Assembly: GCF_003073045.1 (NCBI RefSeq)
Contig: NC_037592.1
Location: 6,561,924 to 6,625,923, forward strand
Length of the DNA stretch: 64,000 nucleotides
From: Pomacea canaliculata
Taxonomy: Eukaryota > Mollusca > Gastropoda > Architaenioglossa > Ampullariidae
Reading direction: 5' to 3'
The notes under the pieces were generated by a model. It was not told the origin of the DNA and made no database searches. It saw nothing but the letters and a program-made list of their open reading frames with translations. Of this stretch, positions 47,419-58,960 are shown one piece after another. A program made the translations under genes and the position numbers. How positions within the stretch are numbered: position 1 is the stretch's first letter; each line of letters starts with the position of its first letter.

Positions 47419-47652
47419 GTAGGTATAGGTTACGTGCACAAATGTCGGTAGGTGACGTTTACAAATGTAGGTATAGGTTGCGTTTACAATAATAGGTATA
47501 GTACGCTTATAAATGTAGGTATAGGTTATATTTACAAATGTAGGTAGGTGACGTTTATAAATGTAGGTATAGGTGACGTTTACTAATGTAGGTAGGTGAC
47601 GTTTATAAATGTAGGTCGGTAAGTTATGTTTACAAATGTCGGTAGATTTATG
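47419..47652. repeat. Minisatellite, unit about 25-29 bp
   Basis: Roughly nine imperfect units of ACAAATGTAGGTATAGGTGACGTTT, with variation between GTAGGTAGGTGACG and GTAGGTATAGGTTACG versions. It begins soon after the RTE fragment. Each unit carries one (T/G)GACGTTTA-like or related block. Confidence 0.85.
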
Positions 47653-50100
47653 TATGAGCCAGGAAGCAACTGAGGTTGGTCTGTCGTCATATACTCAGGT
47701 AGCCTGGCAGTGACTGCAAAGATTTTTTTCACTGATTTGAGCTTATCAGGTGAGGTGACTTTAGGTTGTATTCAACTGCATGAATAATTACAATTACAAA
47801 GTTCATTACTGTCTCTAACACTAACACTGCTATTGTTAGTACCGTTAATAGTAATATTCTCACTTTCAAACTATTTCTCCTCCTCTTCCCTTCTTGTTTG
47901 TTTTAATATATATATACGCAAAAGGTAGATACACACAAACTCGTCATGTTCGCAGTGCTGTTATTCACCACATTACTTCATTCAAGAAAACTGTCACCAC
48001 TGAATTCCGTAGGTCAATACTTGACCCATGAGGTCACCGAGTGGGGTTTTCTGGTACGCAGTGATGTCACCCGTATAAACAAAGGCCCGCATCATGCGAC
48101 GGTTGATGTGGAAAAAACGAGTTGGGCTTTCATTTCGGGAAAATGGGAAAGGGGTCAGGGACTGAGTATAGATGTAAGCATCTCAGACCCCCGGCATGCC
48201 AGTCTGGTGGCCAGGGGGGTGGGAGACCCCGTTACGACGTGACGAGGCTGGCTGCCAAGTTCTAATCTTAGCCTCATTATGCTATCTTTAAACGTGGTAC
48301 AAACATTTCGCAGGTACACCGGGCGTCGTCGCCTTTGACAGGAGGTAGCGGGGGTTTCCAGTGTGACGGGGCGTGGAGAAAGCTAAACACGCACAAAGGA
48401 CTTGTTGTCCTCTCACTAACGCCGACATAGGTCAATGTTGACAACATGAGTTGGCCAGAACAATGCGTGTCTGGTCACGTGATCCGCTGCGTGACTGGAA
48501 GGGGGTGGAGAGAAAAGGTGGAGGGTTCTGAAATCAGGAGTGTTTGTCGATTTCATCGGTGATTCATTGATTTGTTTTTCTGTTGATCTTTTTATGTGCT
48601 TACGTGTGTTTGCACCTGTTGGTGCGTATATGCGTGCTTACGTGATATGTACGTGATATGTACGTGATTTGTACGTGAGCTTACAAAGTGTGTGAGAGAA
48701 AGGGGAGTAGGTTTGCATCTTGTGTAAGAGAGATGTACGCATGTTTGAAACTTGTTTTTCTGGTGTGTACGTGCACATGTGTTTTAATATCTACTTACGT
48801 GCATGACAGAAAGAGGATGAGTAATGACTTGTGGGTCGAGTGGATTACAATGTTATACCTCCAGAAGATCATTTTACCTGCCATCATTTGACATCCCTAA
48901 GCCGTCTCAAGAAGATGGTGGGAAGGCTGCAAGCATCCCACAGCTTTATTTCGTGACAAAAGCGGGTTAGAGATAAATTGTTCGTGGAAAAGAGATCACA
49001 GGATAAAATCCAGTCTCGCTGCTGAGTCACGCGCGAACATGTTCTTGATCAGGCGCCAAGACCCGCGCTACACATTCCACAACCAAAGACATCCATCTTG
49101 CTCGTATTTCTGCGACGACCTTGAACCGCGTGACATCACGAGCACTGTGACGCACGCGGTGCGCGGGGAAATTCCAGCGCTGTACCATTCTCCCATAATT
49201 TTCTTTCCCCTTCCCCGGAGCATCTTGCCAGCCATAAAATGCGGTGGAGGGCCCCAACCCCAACCTATTAAAAACAAAAAGTGCAACAGACTTCACCTGT
49301 GAATGATGACAAGATGAGCGTCACCTCATGGAAGTCTGACGTCTGCTCTAACTTTTTATTCCTTTTTTATTCATTTGTTTTTCTTTTCACGTGCGTCCTT
49401 CATGCTGTCCTTATGCAGCTAAGATGAAAAAAAAAAATGTCTAAAATAAAAGTGTATGAAGTACGAACTATTTAACCTCTTTAAAATTTTCTTTAAAGGG
49501 AAGCTATGTCCTACTATATTGTACTTAGAGTTAGTATATATTAGTAATAACAATTGTAGCTACAAAGCAAGAAAAGCAGCCACGGCAGAGAAAAAAAAAA
49601 AAATTCGAACATGCACTATAATAGACAGAGTGATGACAGAGGTTGTAGCCCCTCGTTCATCTCGTTTTTCAATAGCAATCCAGAAATAGAGTCAGCCAAC
49701 AGTAAGGGGTGGATGTTGTTGTAGATATACTACAGTAAGCACAGGAACAGTTTAGTAAATGTTGTTGTGTACAAACACACTGACCAACAACAAACACACT
49801 GACCAGCAACTCCATCTAAAACACGCACACGTAACTACTACAGTTAGATGTGTTGGTGGTGGTGTGGTGGTGGTGGTGGAAGAATTACAATACTGACGAC
49901 GACGATGAATACGACAATGATAATGAAGACGATAACAACCACGTACATAATCATGATATATTGCCCGACGACTCTCTTCACCCCACTTCCAAGTGCAGGA
50001 CATTTAATTGCCTTAATATCAGTGTCAACGAGCTGGTGATTTACGAGCCGCCTCCGCACCACATGTTTTGATAAACAGAAAGAATAATCTCACAGACGAA
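47653..50100. other. Gene-free stretch with CpG-rich patches
   Basis: Contains GTCACGTGAT at 48474-48483 and an 11-bp tandem repeat at 48639-48679. A CpG-rich patch lies around 49020-49260, and GGT-repeat tracts lie near 49850-49880. The open frame 47946-48242 (98 codons, hydrophobic start MFAVLLFTTLLHS) has no known domain and I do not call it a gene. Confidence 0.35.
48639..48679. repeat. 11-bp tandem repeat of TACGTGATATG
   Basis: About 3.7 copies in direct tandem (TACGTGATATG twice, TACGTGATTTG, then TACGTGAG). Each unit contains TACGTGA, a half-palindrome for bHLH or bZIP factors. Confidence 0.85.
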
Positions 50101-51540
50101 TAAAATCACGTTGTGTACAGCTGCGCGAGCTCCATGTGTATGTGTGTGTGCACACTTGCACGTGTCTGTGAGAGAGAGAGAGGGAGGAAAAGGAGAGAAA
50201 ACTGTGAACGCATGAGTTTACCTGTTAGACGCGTGCGTGGGTGTTTGTACGTGTGTCTGTACATGTGTGTGAGAGAGAGAGAAGGGGGGAGGGAAGTGAG
50301 AGAGAGAGCCGCTATCGCAGTCGGCGACCCGCCAGCGGGCTTTGACCTTTCGGTGACGTATGCATGTCTGCGGCCTTGCCATGACCTGACCTAGTTTGAG
50401 CCCCACCTCTACGGAAGGGGATTCCCCGCCGTTCGAGCCGCTCAACTGTATTGGTCGGCGCGCGGGGCCAGCACTCCCTGGCGTGAACTCCCGTCAGGCC
50501 ACGCGTACGTCGGTCTGTCATTCTCACCCGCCCTTATCTAGAGCACTCGATTCACGATCTTGACACAAACAGTTTCATGTCAAATAAAAGATGTTTCAAA
50601 CTCGGCGCCTGTGCTCTGTTTACTACACCATTAAAATCAGGATGTGGACATTTTTAATTATAACGCATCTTTCCCGAAAACACCTACACGTTTATGGTTA
50701 ATACTTCACTTGTATCCTCCATCACCTAACCTTAGCCCCTTTTTTTTCGCTTCTCTGCCCCTCATCCCCCTTGACACACACTCACTCACCCACTCGCCAG
50801 GTTGGCAGCTGGGAAATGTTTCATCAATGTTTAAAGGATGCTCTGTCATCAAGCCAATCTGATTGTAATATTTGTTTGCACTTTATCTGGGATTTTTCAG
50901 AGGAAGGTACAACAATTTATGACTGTTATTCAAGGGATAAGCGAGGTATAAACATCAATTTAATTATTGATAAAACAGAAATTAATGGAAATCTGGACTA
51001 AGCATCTTAAATAAACAGTTCTTCATCTTGTGATTCCTGATTTTTTTTCTTCCCAAAGAAATAATTTCTTTTCTTACTGCAAGGTATTGTTACACTGTTA
51101 TCTTATGTCGCCTATTTCTACTGGAATATTTTTTTGGCTGTTTGTCAAATCTCTTTTTCGACTCTAGTCTCTTTCTCTCTGTCGTTTAATCTCGTGGCAT
51201 TCACGCGAGTTTCCGAGAAAAGTATCCCTAAGTCTGGCAGCTTCTCTGTAGCGGAAGATGAGGGCTTAGAGTAGGGGCATGGATATGTAAGCACGGGGAA
51301 CAGCACTCCTGTGAGCAACTGTTGACGAATGATATCAGCACCGACTTTCCTGTCAGCCGCCGAAACTCACCGGTCATCGTCAGGGACCGTAAGCCGCTTA
51401 TCGTTAACTGATGTCACACCAGGCTCTTAGACTGCAGAACACTTGACACTTGTCACTTCAACACATCACAGGACGTTAAGATGCAAGCACGCGTATACGA
51501 ACGCACAAACGCATGTGTGTGTGTGTGAGAGAGAGAAAGA
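50100..51540. other. Gene-free stretch with GA/TG arrays and a GC-rich patch
   Basis: Composite TG/GA arrays are at about 50140-50185 and 50255-50305. The patch 50310-50530 is CpG-rich, with an inverted CCAAT (ATTGG at 50450-50454) beside CGGCGCGCGGGGC. It resembles a promoter but no exon is evident downstream on either strand. Confidence 0.35.
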
Positions 51541-51803
51541 GAGTAAAGGTCATCCCCTAACCTTTTCAGGTCGTAAGGGAGTGAAGTGTAATGTACTTCT
51601 ATCGGCGTTAGCTTTATGTGAGGGTAGGGCTGACTTTGATTGTTTCTCTCGTCACCTTACCTACCTTCCCCAACCCTCTATAGAGTCGGGTACCTATTCT
51701 CGACAGCTGATTTCACTGGGGGAAGTTTGCTGCGCCACACGGGGATTGAATCGTGACACCACTCGGTTTGAACGCCAGCGCTCCAATCACTGAGCTATTC
51801 ACT
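51541..51803 (-). repeat. tRNA-derived SINE, family A copy 2
   Basis: Minus-strand reading starts TGAATAGCTCAGTGATTGGAGCGC (box A region), with box B in GATTCAATCCCC. It ends GGTTAGGGGATGACCTTTAC next to a GA microsatellite. It corresponds block for block with copy 1 at 23226-23495. Confidence 0.85.
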
Positions 51804-51804
51804 T

Positions 51805-51862
51805 AGGGAGGAGGAGGAGGAGGCGGAGGAGGAAGAAGAAGAGGAGGAGGAGGAGGAGGTAA
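51805..51862. repeat. GGA/GAA purine array
   Basis: GGAGGAGGAGGAGGCGGAGG-type trinucleotide repeat directly next to the 5' end of the SINE copy. All purine on the plus strand apart from one C. Confidence 0.9.
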
Positions 51863-52429
51863 AAACTAGAATAAAAACCACACTGACAGTCAGCCCTGCT
51901 ACCAGATATGACATCCCCCCCCCCCAAAAAAAAAGGAGTGTCGGAGCCGAGAACCGACCCCCGGACACCCGATTCTTCATGTCGTGATGAGAGGCGTTTT
52001 AGCCCTGCAGCACCAATATGCTGTCGATGTATCTGTCCTCACAATTGTCTGTCGCCAGCACCAGCACCACAAGTCTTATCAGCAATTTTGCTCATCGCTT
52101 CCTTACTTCCCAGTTTTCAGGTAGAAACATCACGTGACCCAAACGGTGGCAGGTGGGCGGCGCGGTATGTTAATGGTGTGCATCCCCCCTTCCCATCCTT
52201 GTACCTCCCTCCTTCCGGCAGTTCTGTGTCAGTTTTTCTCTACAGAGCGTGATAGACAGACGGAAGTAGGGATTCTCACTTCGCTGTGTGGGGGCAGGCT
52301 TCTGAGAAACCGCCAGGCAGTGACGTCAATACTGAGTATGGTTTGTCGTCTGCCAATTACTGAATGAATTGGAGCTGACAGGAGGGCTTGGAGCACTCGT
52401 TATTTAGAGTCTTTGCAAATGAGCGTGAA

Positions 52430-52690
52430 CGGTGCGCGTGCGTGTGTGTGTGAGAGAGAGGGAGAGAGGATGTGTGTTTGTTTGTGGTGTTTTTCTGTAT
52501 GCTCTGTTGTGTGTATGTTATATGTTGTTTGTCTTTGAGTATATTTATTTATATGTGTGTGTATTTAAGTGTGTGTATATTTGGGGTGTTTTGTGTGTGT
52601 GTGTGGGGGTAATCAGTGTGTGTTGTTTGTGTTATGTGTGTGTGTGTTTGTGTGTTAGTGCACGTGATTGCGTGTATGTGTGGGAAGCGG
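52430..52690. repeat. TG-rich microsatellite cluster
   Basis: About 250 bp dominated by TGTG with an initial GAGAGAG tract. It opens a 95-codon frame of Cys/Val/Tyr, which is an artefact of the repeat. Confidence 0.85.
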
Positions 52691-52899
52691 GGGCGGATGT
52701 GATGTTGAAGCAGGTGTGATTTGATCCGACTTTTCACTAATTGATTAAAGCGGCAGCTGTCCATACACTCCCTTCCCACCCAGAAAACCAAATCACAACA
52801 GAACATACTAGGATTCTCACCTGTCCCGTGTCGTTTCATCAGTAAACTAACCTCTAGATGTCGAGACTGCACTCTACGCTTTGGACCCCATCCCACACC

Positions 52900-53088
52900 A
52901 CCACCGCCCATCTCCCTAGAACTCTCGTCTGTCACCTGTGAGTCAGGATTGGCTGTCCTGGGTTCAGATCTCGTTTCGGGCACACGCTGCTTTTTTCTCT
53001 GCATATGGCATCTGTTTACAGGGCTGGCTGCCTTGCAGTGATATAGACAAATGCTGGCTCGGCGTAAAACACTAATTTCCCCCTTTCC
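52900..53088 (+). repeat. tRNA-derived SINE, family B
   Basis: A box-B-like GGTTCAGATCTC at 52961-52972 is followed by TTTCGGGCACACGCTGC, a pyrimidine tract, GGCATCTGTTTACAGGGCTGG and CTGGCTCGGCGTAAAACACTAA near 53080. The layout (tRNA-like head, unrelated body) is SINE-like, and the body differs from family A. Box A near 52915-52935 is weak. Confidence 0.55.
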
Positions 53089-53345
53089 ACGCACCGAACT
53101 GCTTTGAAATATTTGTTAGTAAAAATATGACGAACGAACGAGCTAAAAGCAACAACAACAACAAATGGTGACACTCGAACCCTCAAGTACTCAACAGCAA
53201 CAGGTGCAAGTCAGCAGCAGCAACGGTTGATGCATATCGGTTGTCGTCTGACCCCCACCATCGCCACGCACACCTGTGCAGGTAGGATAGGCTCTAGATG
53301 GCGGTCACAAGCGCTCGGTGCGACTTCGGGGAGTGGAGAACATGG

Positions 53346-53422
53346 AGAACGTCGACTCATTTGTGTGTGTGTTTTTTTTTGGTTTTTTTTTTTTTTTTTG
53401 GTTTTTGTTTTTTGTTTTTTTT
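53346..53422. repeat. T-rich low-complexity tract
   Basis: A GTGTGTGTG run leads into about 65 bases of T broken by single G pairs and A. No coding meaning. Confidence 0.9.
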
Positions 53423-55680
53423 AAATTTCCATGCAGCTGTCCAAGGTTAGAGAGAATAAAAAAGAAAATTGAGTCGATCGTCAGAGGCGCAGGCTAAACA
53501 CCCACCCCACCCCAAGCAGTTAGCTTCATCACCGACACGATCCCAGCCCCCCCGGGATGTCACGGACCACTGCTGCCCGGTGCTGGAGGTAAAGCCTGTG
53601 ACAGCAGCTTACGTCAAGGGGGCCAAAGTCAAGGTCCCTGGGCATACAGTTGGCGAGGCCTTGAAACCCTTTCCCCTAACTCCATGTTCGTGTGATTTAT
53701 TATTTCAAGGGTCAGGGGTGAAGGGCGAAATGAACAAATGCGCGAGCAAGAGTTCGCGACTGCTCGTGGCTGTTTCGTGACTAATCATGCGCACTGGTCA
53801 TTTGCGGTGGAGAGAAGAGTGCAAGGTGGTGGTGGTGGTTGTGGTGGTGGTGAGAAAATCAATTTATTCTCCTCCCTCCTTCTCTCTCTCTCCACTCCCC
53901 TCACATGACCTCGAGTATCTTCTTGAGTGATGCCATGGCGTAGGTGACGCTTGTTACCCTGGGTTGCGCTGGAGTGAAGTTATCAAACCTCTCCTGCCAG
54001 CCTCTCCACTGCACGCACCTGTCACCGCGCAGCATGTCGCAGACTGAAGGCCACGTGTTGAATGAATGGCGTCAGTCCACTGCATCTTTGACGCCCACGC
54101 TCACGTGTGCAGTTTCCGGTTGTTTAGACATCCAGATAAACGAGAGATTGAGAGAAAGAAAAAAATTGACGATTACGAACTAGACTGTCAGAAGTTGTGA
54201 CCTCCTTGATATAATTAACCCCAAAATAAAAAAAGTGCAGAGAGAGTAAGTGAGATGAATGAGTGAGAGTAAGAGGGAAAAGTATTCACTCGTGAAGATG
54301 ATGGTGGATGATAAACCTGATCGTAATCGTGGATAGCTTGCTGAGACCATGTTTACAAGCTTGATTTATCATGCTTGTTCCCCTGCCCCGTAACTGCTCA
54401 TGGCGAAGTACTGGATGCCACCTGCTTGCGGTTGGGATGAAAGGTGCCTGCGCCTGCTAACTTACACGTGCCTATGACGTCAGAGAGAGCTTAGCACCTT
54501 CTGAACCCACTCCGCCTCACGCTAATTACTCTTTTATACTCAAAAGTTTCTTTCAAGGTCTGCCTTCCTTACTCCATCGGCCATGTGCACGTGCAGTCAC
54601 GTCGAGTCACGTGACCGCCGCACTGCTAAGCGGAAGTGACGTTGACATTTCACTCACTTCTCGACAGCCGCGGGGAGGGGAGATAAGTCTCTCGCGAGGG
54701 TCGCGCATGAAACTTTTTCTCTTCCCTTGAGTGCAGGGCGCAGTGCTCGTGGGCGTTTATTTATTTACTTTTTTAAACTATTTTTTTTTTAACGGCGCTA
54801 GGATGTTGACGCGCGGCAAGGTTCGCGGAAGCCAGCGGCGGGAATCGATCAACTAAGCGTAGCGAGGTCACGAAGTTCGGCGATCCGGGGTCGTGATGAC
54901 AGCAAGCGACATCTAGAGAGCGGGTACTGACGAGAGAAAAAAAAAATCATTGATAGGGAGGAGGGTTGGAGGAGAACGAGAGTTGGCATGACCGCTCGCA
55001 TCATGCACAGATGGCAGCAAGTAGCAAGTAAATAATAATAACACAACTGGATTGGTCGGACGGTTCAGGCATCCCACCCGGACCCTTTATTTTCTTACTA
55101 TCGTCGTTGCCATCCTCGGCCGCGTTCGGTGACAGCGTTTATCAACACAACAACAAAGAAGAAAATAAACACAACACTCACATCTCCCTCCACCACCCCT
55201 TTTCGCAACACCTCCACCCCACTTCTATCCTTTCTCTGACGCTGCTAACAACCCTACTCGGCCTCTTAGTAAGTGTAAGTAAATAAGGGCTCTCTTCTTT
55301 GTATGCAAAATTCCCCTGCGTTGACAGGCCTGCCGAGTCGCCCTCTAACGATCAAAACAGCGATGTTAAGCGCGCGGAGAGTGGAAAACAAAGCTGTGTA
55401 AATAAGGGGTATCTAGGGCAGGCTTGAGGCAGGCGCCAATGTGTTGACCACGTCGCACGTTGTTCAACGGGTGCATGGCAATAAAGGAAAGGTGTTTGTG
55501 CTTGGCAGTGGCGTCGGAGCAAAAGAAGGGAGGAAAGATAACGTGTTTTGCTGGGTGCATGTGAACCGATTACTCCTCCCATCTCCTAATCCCCCTTCCC
55601 CCAGAATTCTCCTCCTCCTCTGCCCATCTCTCTCTCTCTGACTTTATTTTTAGCTGTGTCCGACCTTGTCAGGGTGAGGA
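53423..55680. other. Gene-free CpG-rich stretch
   Basis: Noticeably rich in CpG. Contains GGTGGTGGTGG (about 53826-53850), TGACGTCA at 54475-54482 and the block at 54580-54680 described separately. The 103-codon frame at 53469-53780 has no recognisable domain and I do not call it a gene. Confidence 0.35.
54580..54680. promoter_or_regulatory. Promoter-like block: CACGTG sites, ETS and CRE half-sites
   Basis: In 60 bp there are GCACGTGC (54587-54594), GTCACGTGAC (54606-54615) and CGGAAGTGACG (54631-54641, an ETS core fused to a CRE half-site common at CpG-island promoters). CpG-rich DNA follows. No first exon could be tied to it on either strand. Confidence 0.4.
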
Positions 55681-56044
55681 ATAATTGAAAACAAACTCAA
55701 GCGAATATAAATACTTTATTTCCCTCGTTGATAGCGTTTTTTTTTCTCTCTCTCTCTGTATATATATATAGGCAGCAAATACATCTCAGACTGTTTATTT
55801 TTCTCCCATACTGTCATCACCCTGACTTCATATTAAAGCTATCCTACATGGTCAGATTACAGTTGGGGGAATTTCATAAACATTCCCCGTGCAAATTTGA
55901 CGGAATTTTCAAAACAAGGGTGAGTTCACAAAGCTGAACTTATTCTCCAAAAGTTGATTCCCTGTTGCATCACAAATTGTCTAATACTGAACAACAGACG
56001 AATACAACACAATTAGCTTAATAGGAACACATTTCAAACATCAC

Positions 56045-56560
56045 ATAATGCACAAATATCGAACTCAAGATATTCAACAAGTATACAGTCACAAGAGGTC
56101 ATGGAAGAAATACAGTCACGAATATGTTATAGTCATGATATATTACAATACATTTATCGCTATCTTTTGCAAGATGATGAACAGCTATATATCTGCGCAC
56201 TTACAACTATCAATACAAGATACTAAACATATATACGATACACAATTTATATATATATTAAGATAAGACCCAAATGAAGAATTTGTACAATTATAATCAC
56301 GGATATAAGATACTATCAGATTAACGAACGTAACATACTGTATACTTACAACTACGAATATAAGACACTGCGCAACACCATGCAGCCCTGTACAACTATG
56401 ATCTAACCAGCATAATTATTCAACTATAATCACGAATATCAAATACTGCACAACTCTTACCAATGCAAGATACAAGATAAGATATATTAAAGTCCAAATT
56501 ATCAACTTCACAATTATAATATAATCTTGTCACGTTATTGAACAGATGTACAGTCACGGG
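56045..56560. repeat. Degenerate AT-rich tandem array
   Basis: At least eight diverged copies of a motif close to TACAACTATAATCACGAATA followed by TAAGATACT are strung out at irregular 35-80 bp spacing (for example near 56107, 56205, 56286, 56345, 56390, 56421 and 56510). No coding potential. It looks like an old satellite or minisatellite. Confidence 0.6.
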
Positions 56561-57332
56561 TACAAACAACGATTTTGTTTAACAGCGTCTTGGGAAGAAC
56601 GGCTTACAGTGCAGGTCACGTGACTGTGTACAACTCGGAAATCGTCACACTGCCCGGCTTGGTGAGCTGTGACGTCTTTCCGGTTTTAAAGGCATGGTGA
56701 GGGGAGATTATGAAGAAGCGCAAGCGGATGCTTGGTGTTGTGGTCTGGCGCACGGACTGTGACTCGTGTAGTCTGCGGTTAACCTGTGTGTGTGTTGTTG
56801 TTTTTGCTGTTGTTGTTGTTATGTGACATTTGAAGCCATTATATCTGTTTATCTGCCCACACGACATTTATTTTTTTCTCTACCTGATTTTTTCTTTCAA
56901 GATTTAATTTTTTGCGCGTGTATTTATTTTTGTATTGTTTACAGTGATTCTGTTGTAAAATGAGTCTAACAGACATGTTGGAACTAAGCTCTTCAATCAA
57001 TCCCTGTGCTATCTACTGCAACAATCAGAATAATCCAAGATCAGCTCTCGGATCACGCCACTGAATGTTCTGGGAAGAGCGTGCTCAGCCACGGAGGTTG
57101 GAAATCCACCCAACGTCACAGCGATGCTGGGAAAGCACCGAAAAGCTTTCAGATAAAAATAAACACATATTCTCGGCATGATAATGCTCCCCCCATCACC
57201 CTTTCCCTCTCTTTCCCTTTCAACTCCCCTACTAGACCCAGTTACAGCGTCTGCCGTTTCCGCCTCGGTCCTGTCCGGTGCTGGCGTTTAAGGGAAATCA
57301 GGTCACAGCGAGGCCGAGTTTGAAGGCGTCCC

Positions 57333-57356
57333 ATTGGCTGGCGTCAGTTGACGTCA
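57333..57356. promoter_or_regulatory. Inverted CCAAT box followed by a CRE palindrome
   Basis: ATTGG at 57333-57337 and TGACGTCA at 57349-57356 lie 11 bp apart in a CpG-containing patch. This pairing is common in promoters bound by NF-Y and CREB/ATF. No transcript could be assigned. Confidence 0.4.
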
Positions 57357-58904
57357 TTTATTTCCGTTACCAGGATTTGACCCGTAATTATCGCGCATCG
57401 CGGCGACAGATAGTTTACGATGCGTGTCCTACTATCAAACGTGACTAATACCATTTCTTCAAATGGACTGACTCATTGAGAGGGGGAAACTTTAGATAAG
57501 TGCTTTACTATAGTATACTATTTACTTTGTTGACAGGAAGAGGATAAACATAAGAGAGGAACAGGTGACTGGCTTTTATTATTATTTTTGTTGTTGCTGT
57601 TACAAGTTAAAAATGTTTTAAATGTGTATAAAAATACGCTCTCATTGTACACCTGTCTATTTCACCTGTAAATTTATTTCATTTATGTTCCTCCAAATCA
57701 TTGGAGCTTCCTCGTATACAATACTGAAAAAACTTTTTTTTTAATTTTGTGCATATAACATAAATATGTCATTAAGTTTTTTTTTCTTTGAAATTCGGGT
57801 TCCCAGTATTACTACTGTGTCATAAACAGCTAGATGAATGAGCAGTTTAGCTGTGACGGAAACTGGATCAACAAGCAAATAATTAATTTTTTTAAAAACC
57901 AGCACCATTCATAAATCTTGTAGAACCAGTTGAGCGTCCTCGTGCCTGATTAGTCATAACATGAAAACAATTCAAACGGTTCATGGACAAAGTCTCAGCA
58001 CGTGTTGATGGGGTGAGTGGTACGCGACAGAGAGCTCCAGAAGTAGGTGACCTAGGATGGATAAGAAACGACAAAGCTAGATAATAGCGACCTTGAAAGT
58101 GATGATGATGCAGAAAGGAAACAGTCGGGTGTGGGAACAAGAGGACACTACATGAGATGTGTGGCAGCAAGAAACAATCAGCAGCAATCAGTCACGGGTC
58201 AGGTCATCTTCGTGCACGTATATCAACGAAAAACCATCGACAAATTCCTCTTGTTCTATCACTTGGTCAGAAATGAATTCTTGTTGATCATTTCGTTTCC
58301 TAGGTTGATTATTCTTGAGCAGAAAACTACTCAGCAACAGATGCTCATGCCCTTATGAAACGAACGTTTCTGTTCGTCGGGACCGAATTAAGCCAGCCAA
58401 TCGAGTGAGAGGACACACGAGTCATAGAGAAGGAGTGCATGAGGAAATCTGGAAAGTGAATAATGAACTCATGAAGACATCTGCACAGTGAACATGACAG
58501 CAACACGAGAGAGTGAACAGTGGGTGCAATAACCACATGCACAGCACGAACATGACCCCACAGCCCCTACCCCCCCAAAAAGGTGAAAAAAACCTGTCAA
58601 GTATACAAACATATGTCAAGTTAGCATTTAAACACGACAGAAGCTTGTACAGATGGTCGGGTGCATATCAGGGTGGATGCAAAAGGGTTGGAGAGTATAA
58701 CGGCAAGGCATGTGCACTCTAAAAGAATGACAAAAGTGACATCACGTGTCGGAACCACGTAACGCCAAACTTGATGATGTCAGCCTCGTTGTTTGAGGTT
58801 GTAACCCCGTCGTCGTCATCTTCCTACCTGCAAAACCACCTGCGAAAGCTTGGCTGGGTGGTTTGGTGGGGAAGTGCTTTTTCTTGGATGTGATTTCGAA
58901 CTAT

Positions 58905-58960
58905 GAGGGGAGGCGGGAGGAAATCAGAGTACCCGGAGAAAACCCCCGACTGTCAGCCGT
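58905..58960 (-). repeat. Relic of a SINE central block
   Basis: On the minus strand this reads GGGGGTTTTCTCCGGGTACTC followed by TGATTTCCTCC, the same kind of block seen in diverged form in the SINE at 9020-9315. Head and tail of the element are not recognisable. Confidence 0.5.

Noticed and set aside
47946..48242. 98-codon plus-strand frame with a hydrophobic N-terminus
   Set aside because: Looks secreted but has no known domain, no splice partners, and lies in GC-rich DNA where long frames arise by chance.
52432..52719. 95-codon Cys/Val/Tyr frame
   Set aside because: Created entirely by the TG microsatellite.
53469..53780. 103-codon plus-strand frame
   Set aside because: Pro/Ser/Lys-rich, no domain; CpG-rich DNA lowers stop frequency.
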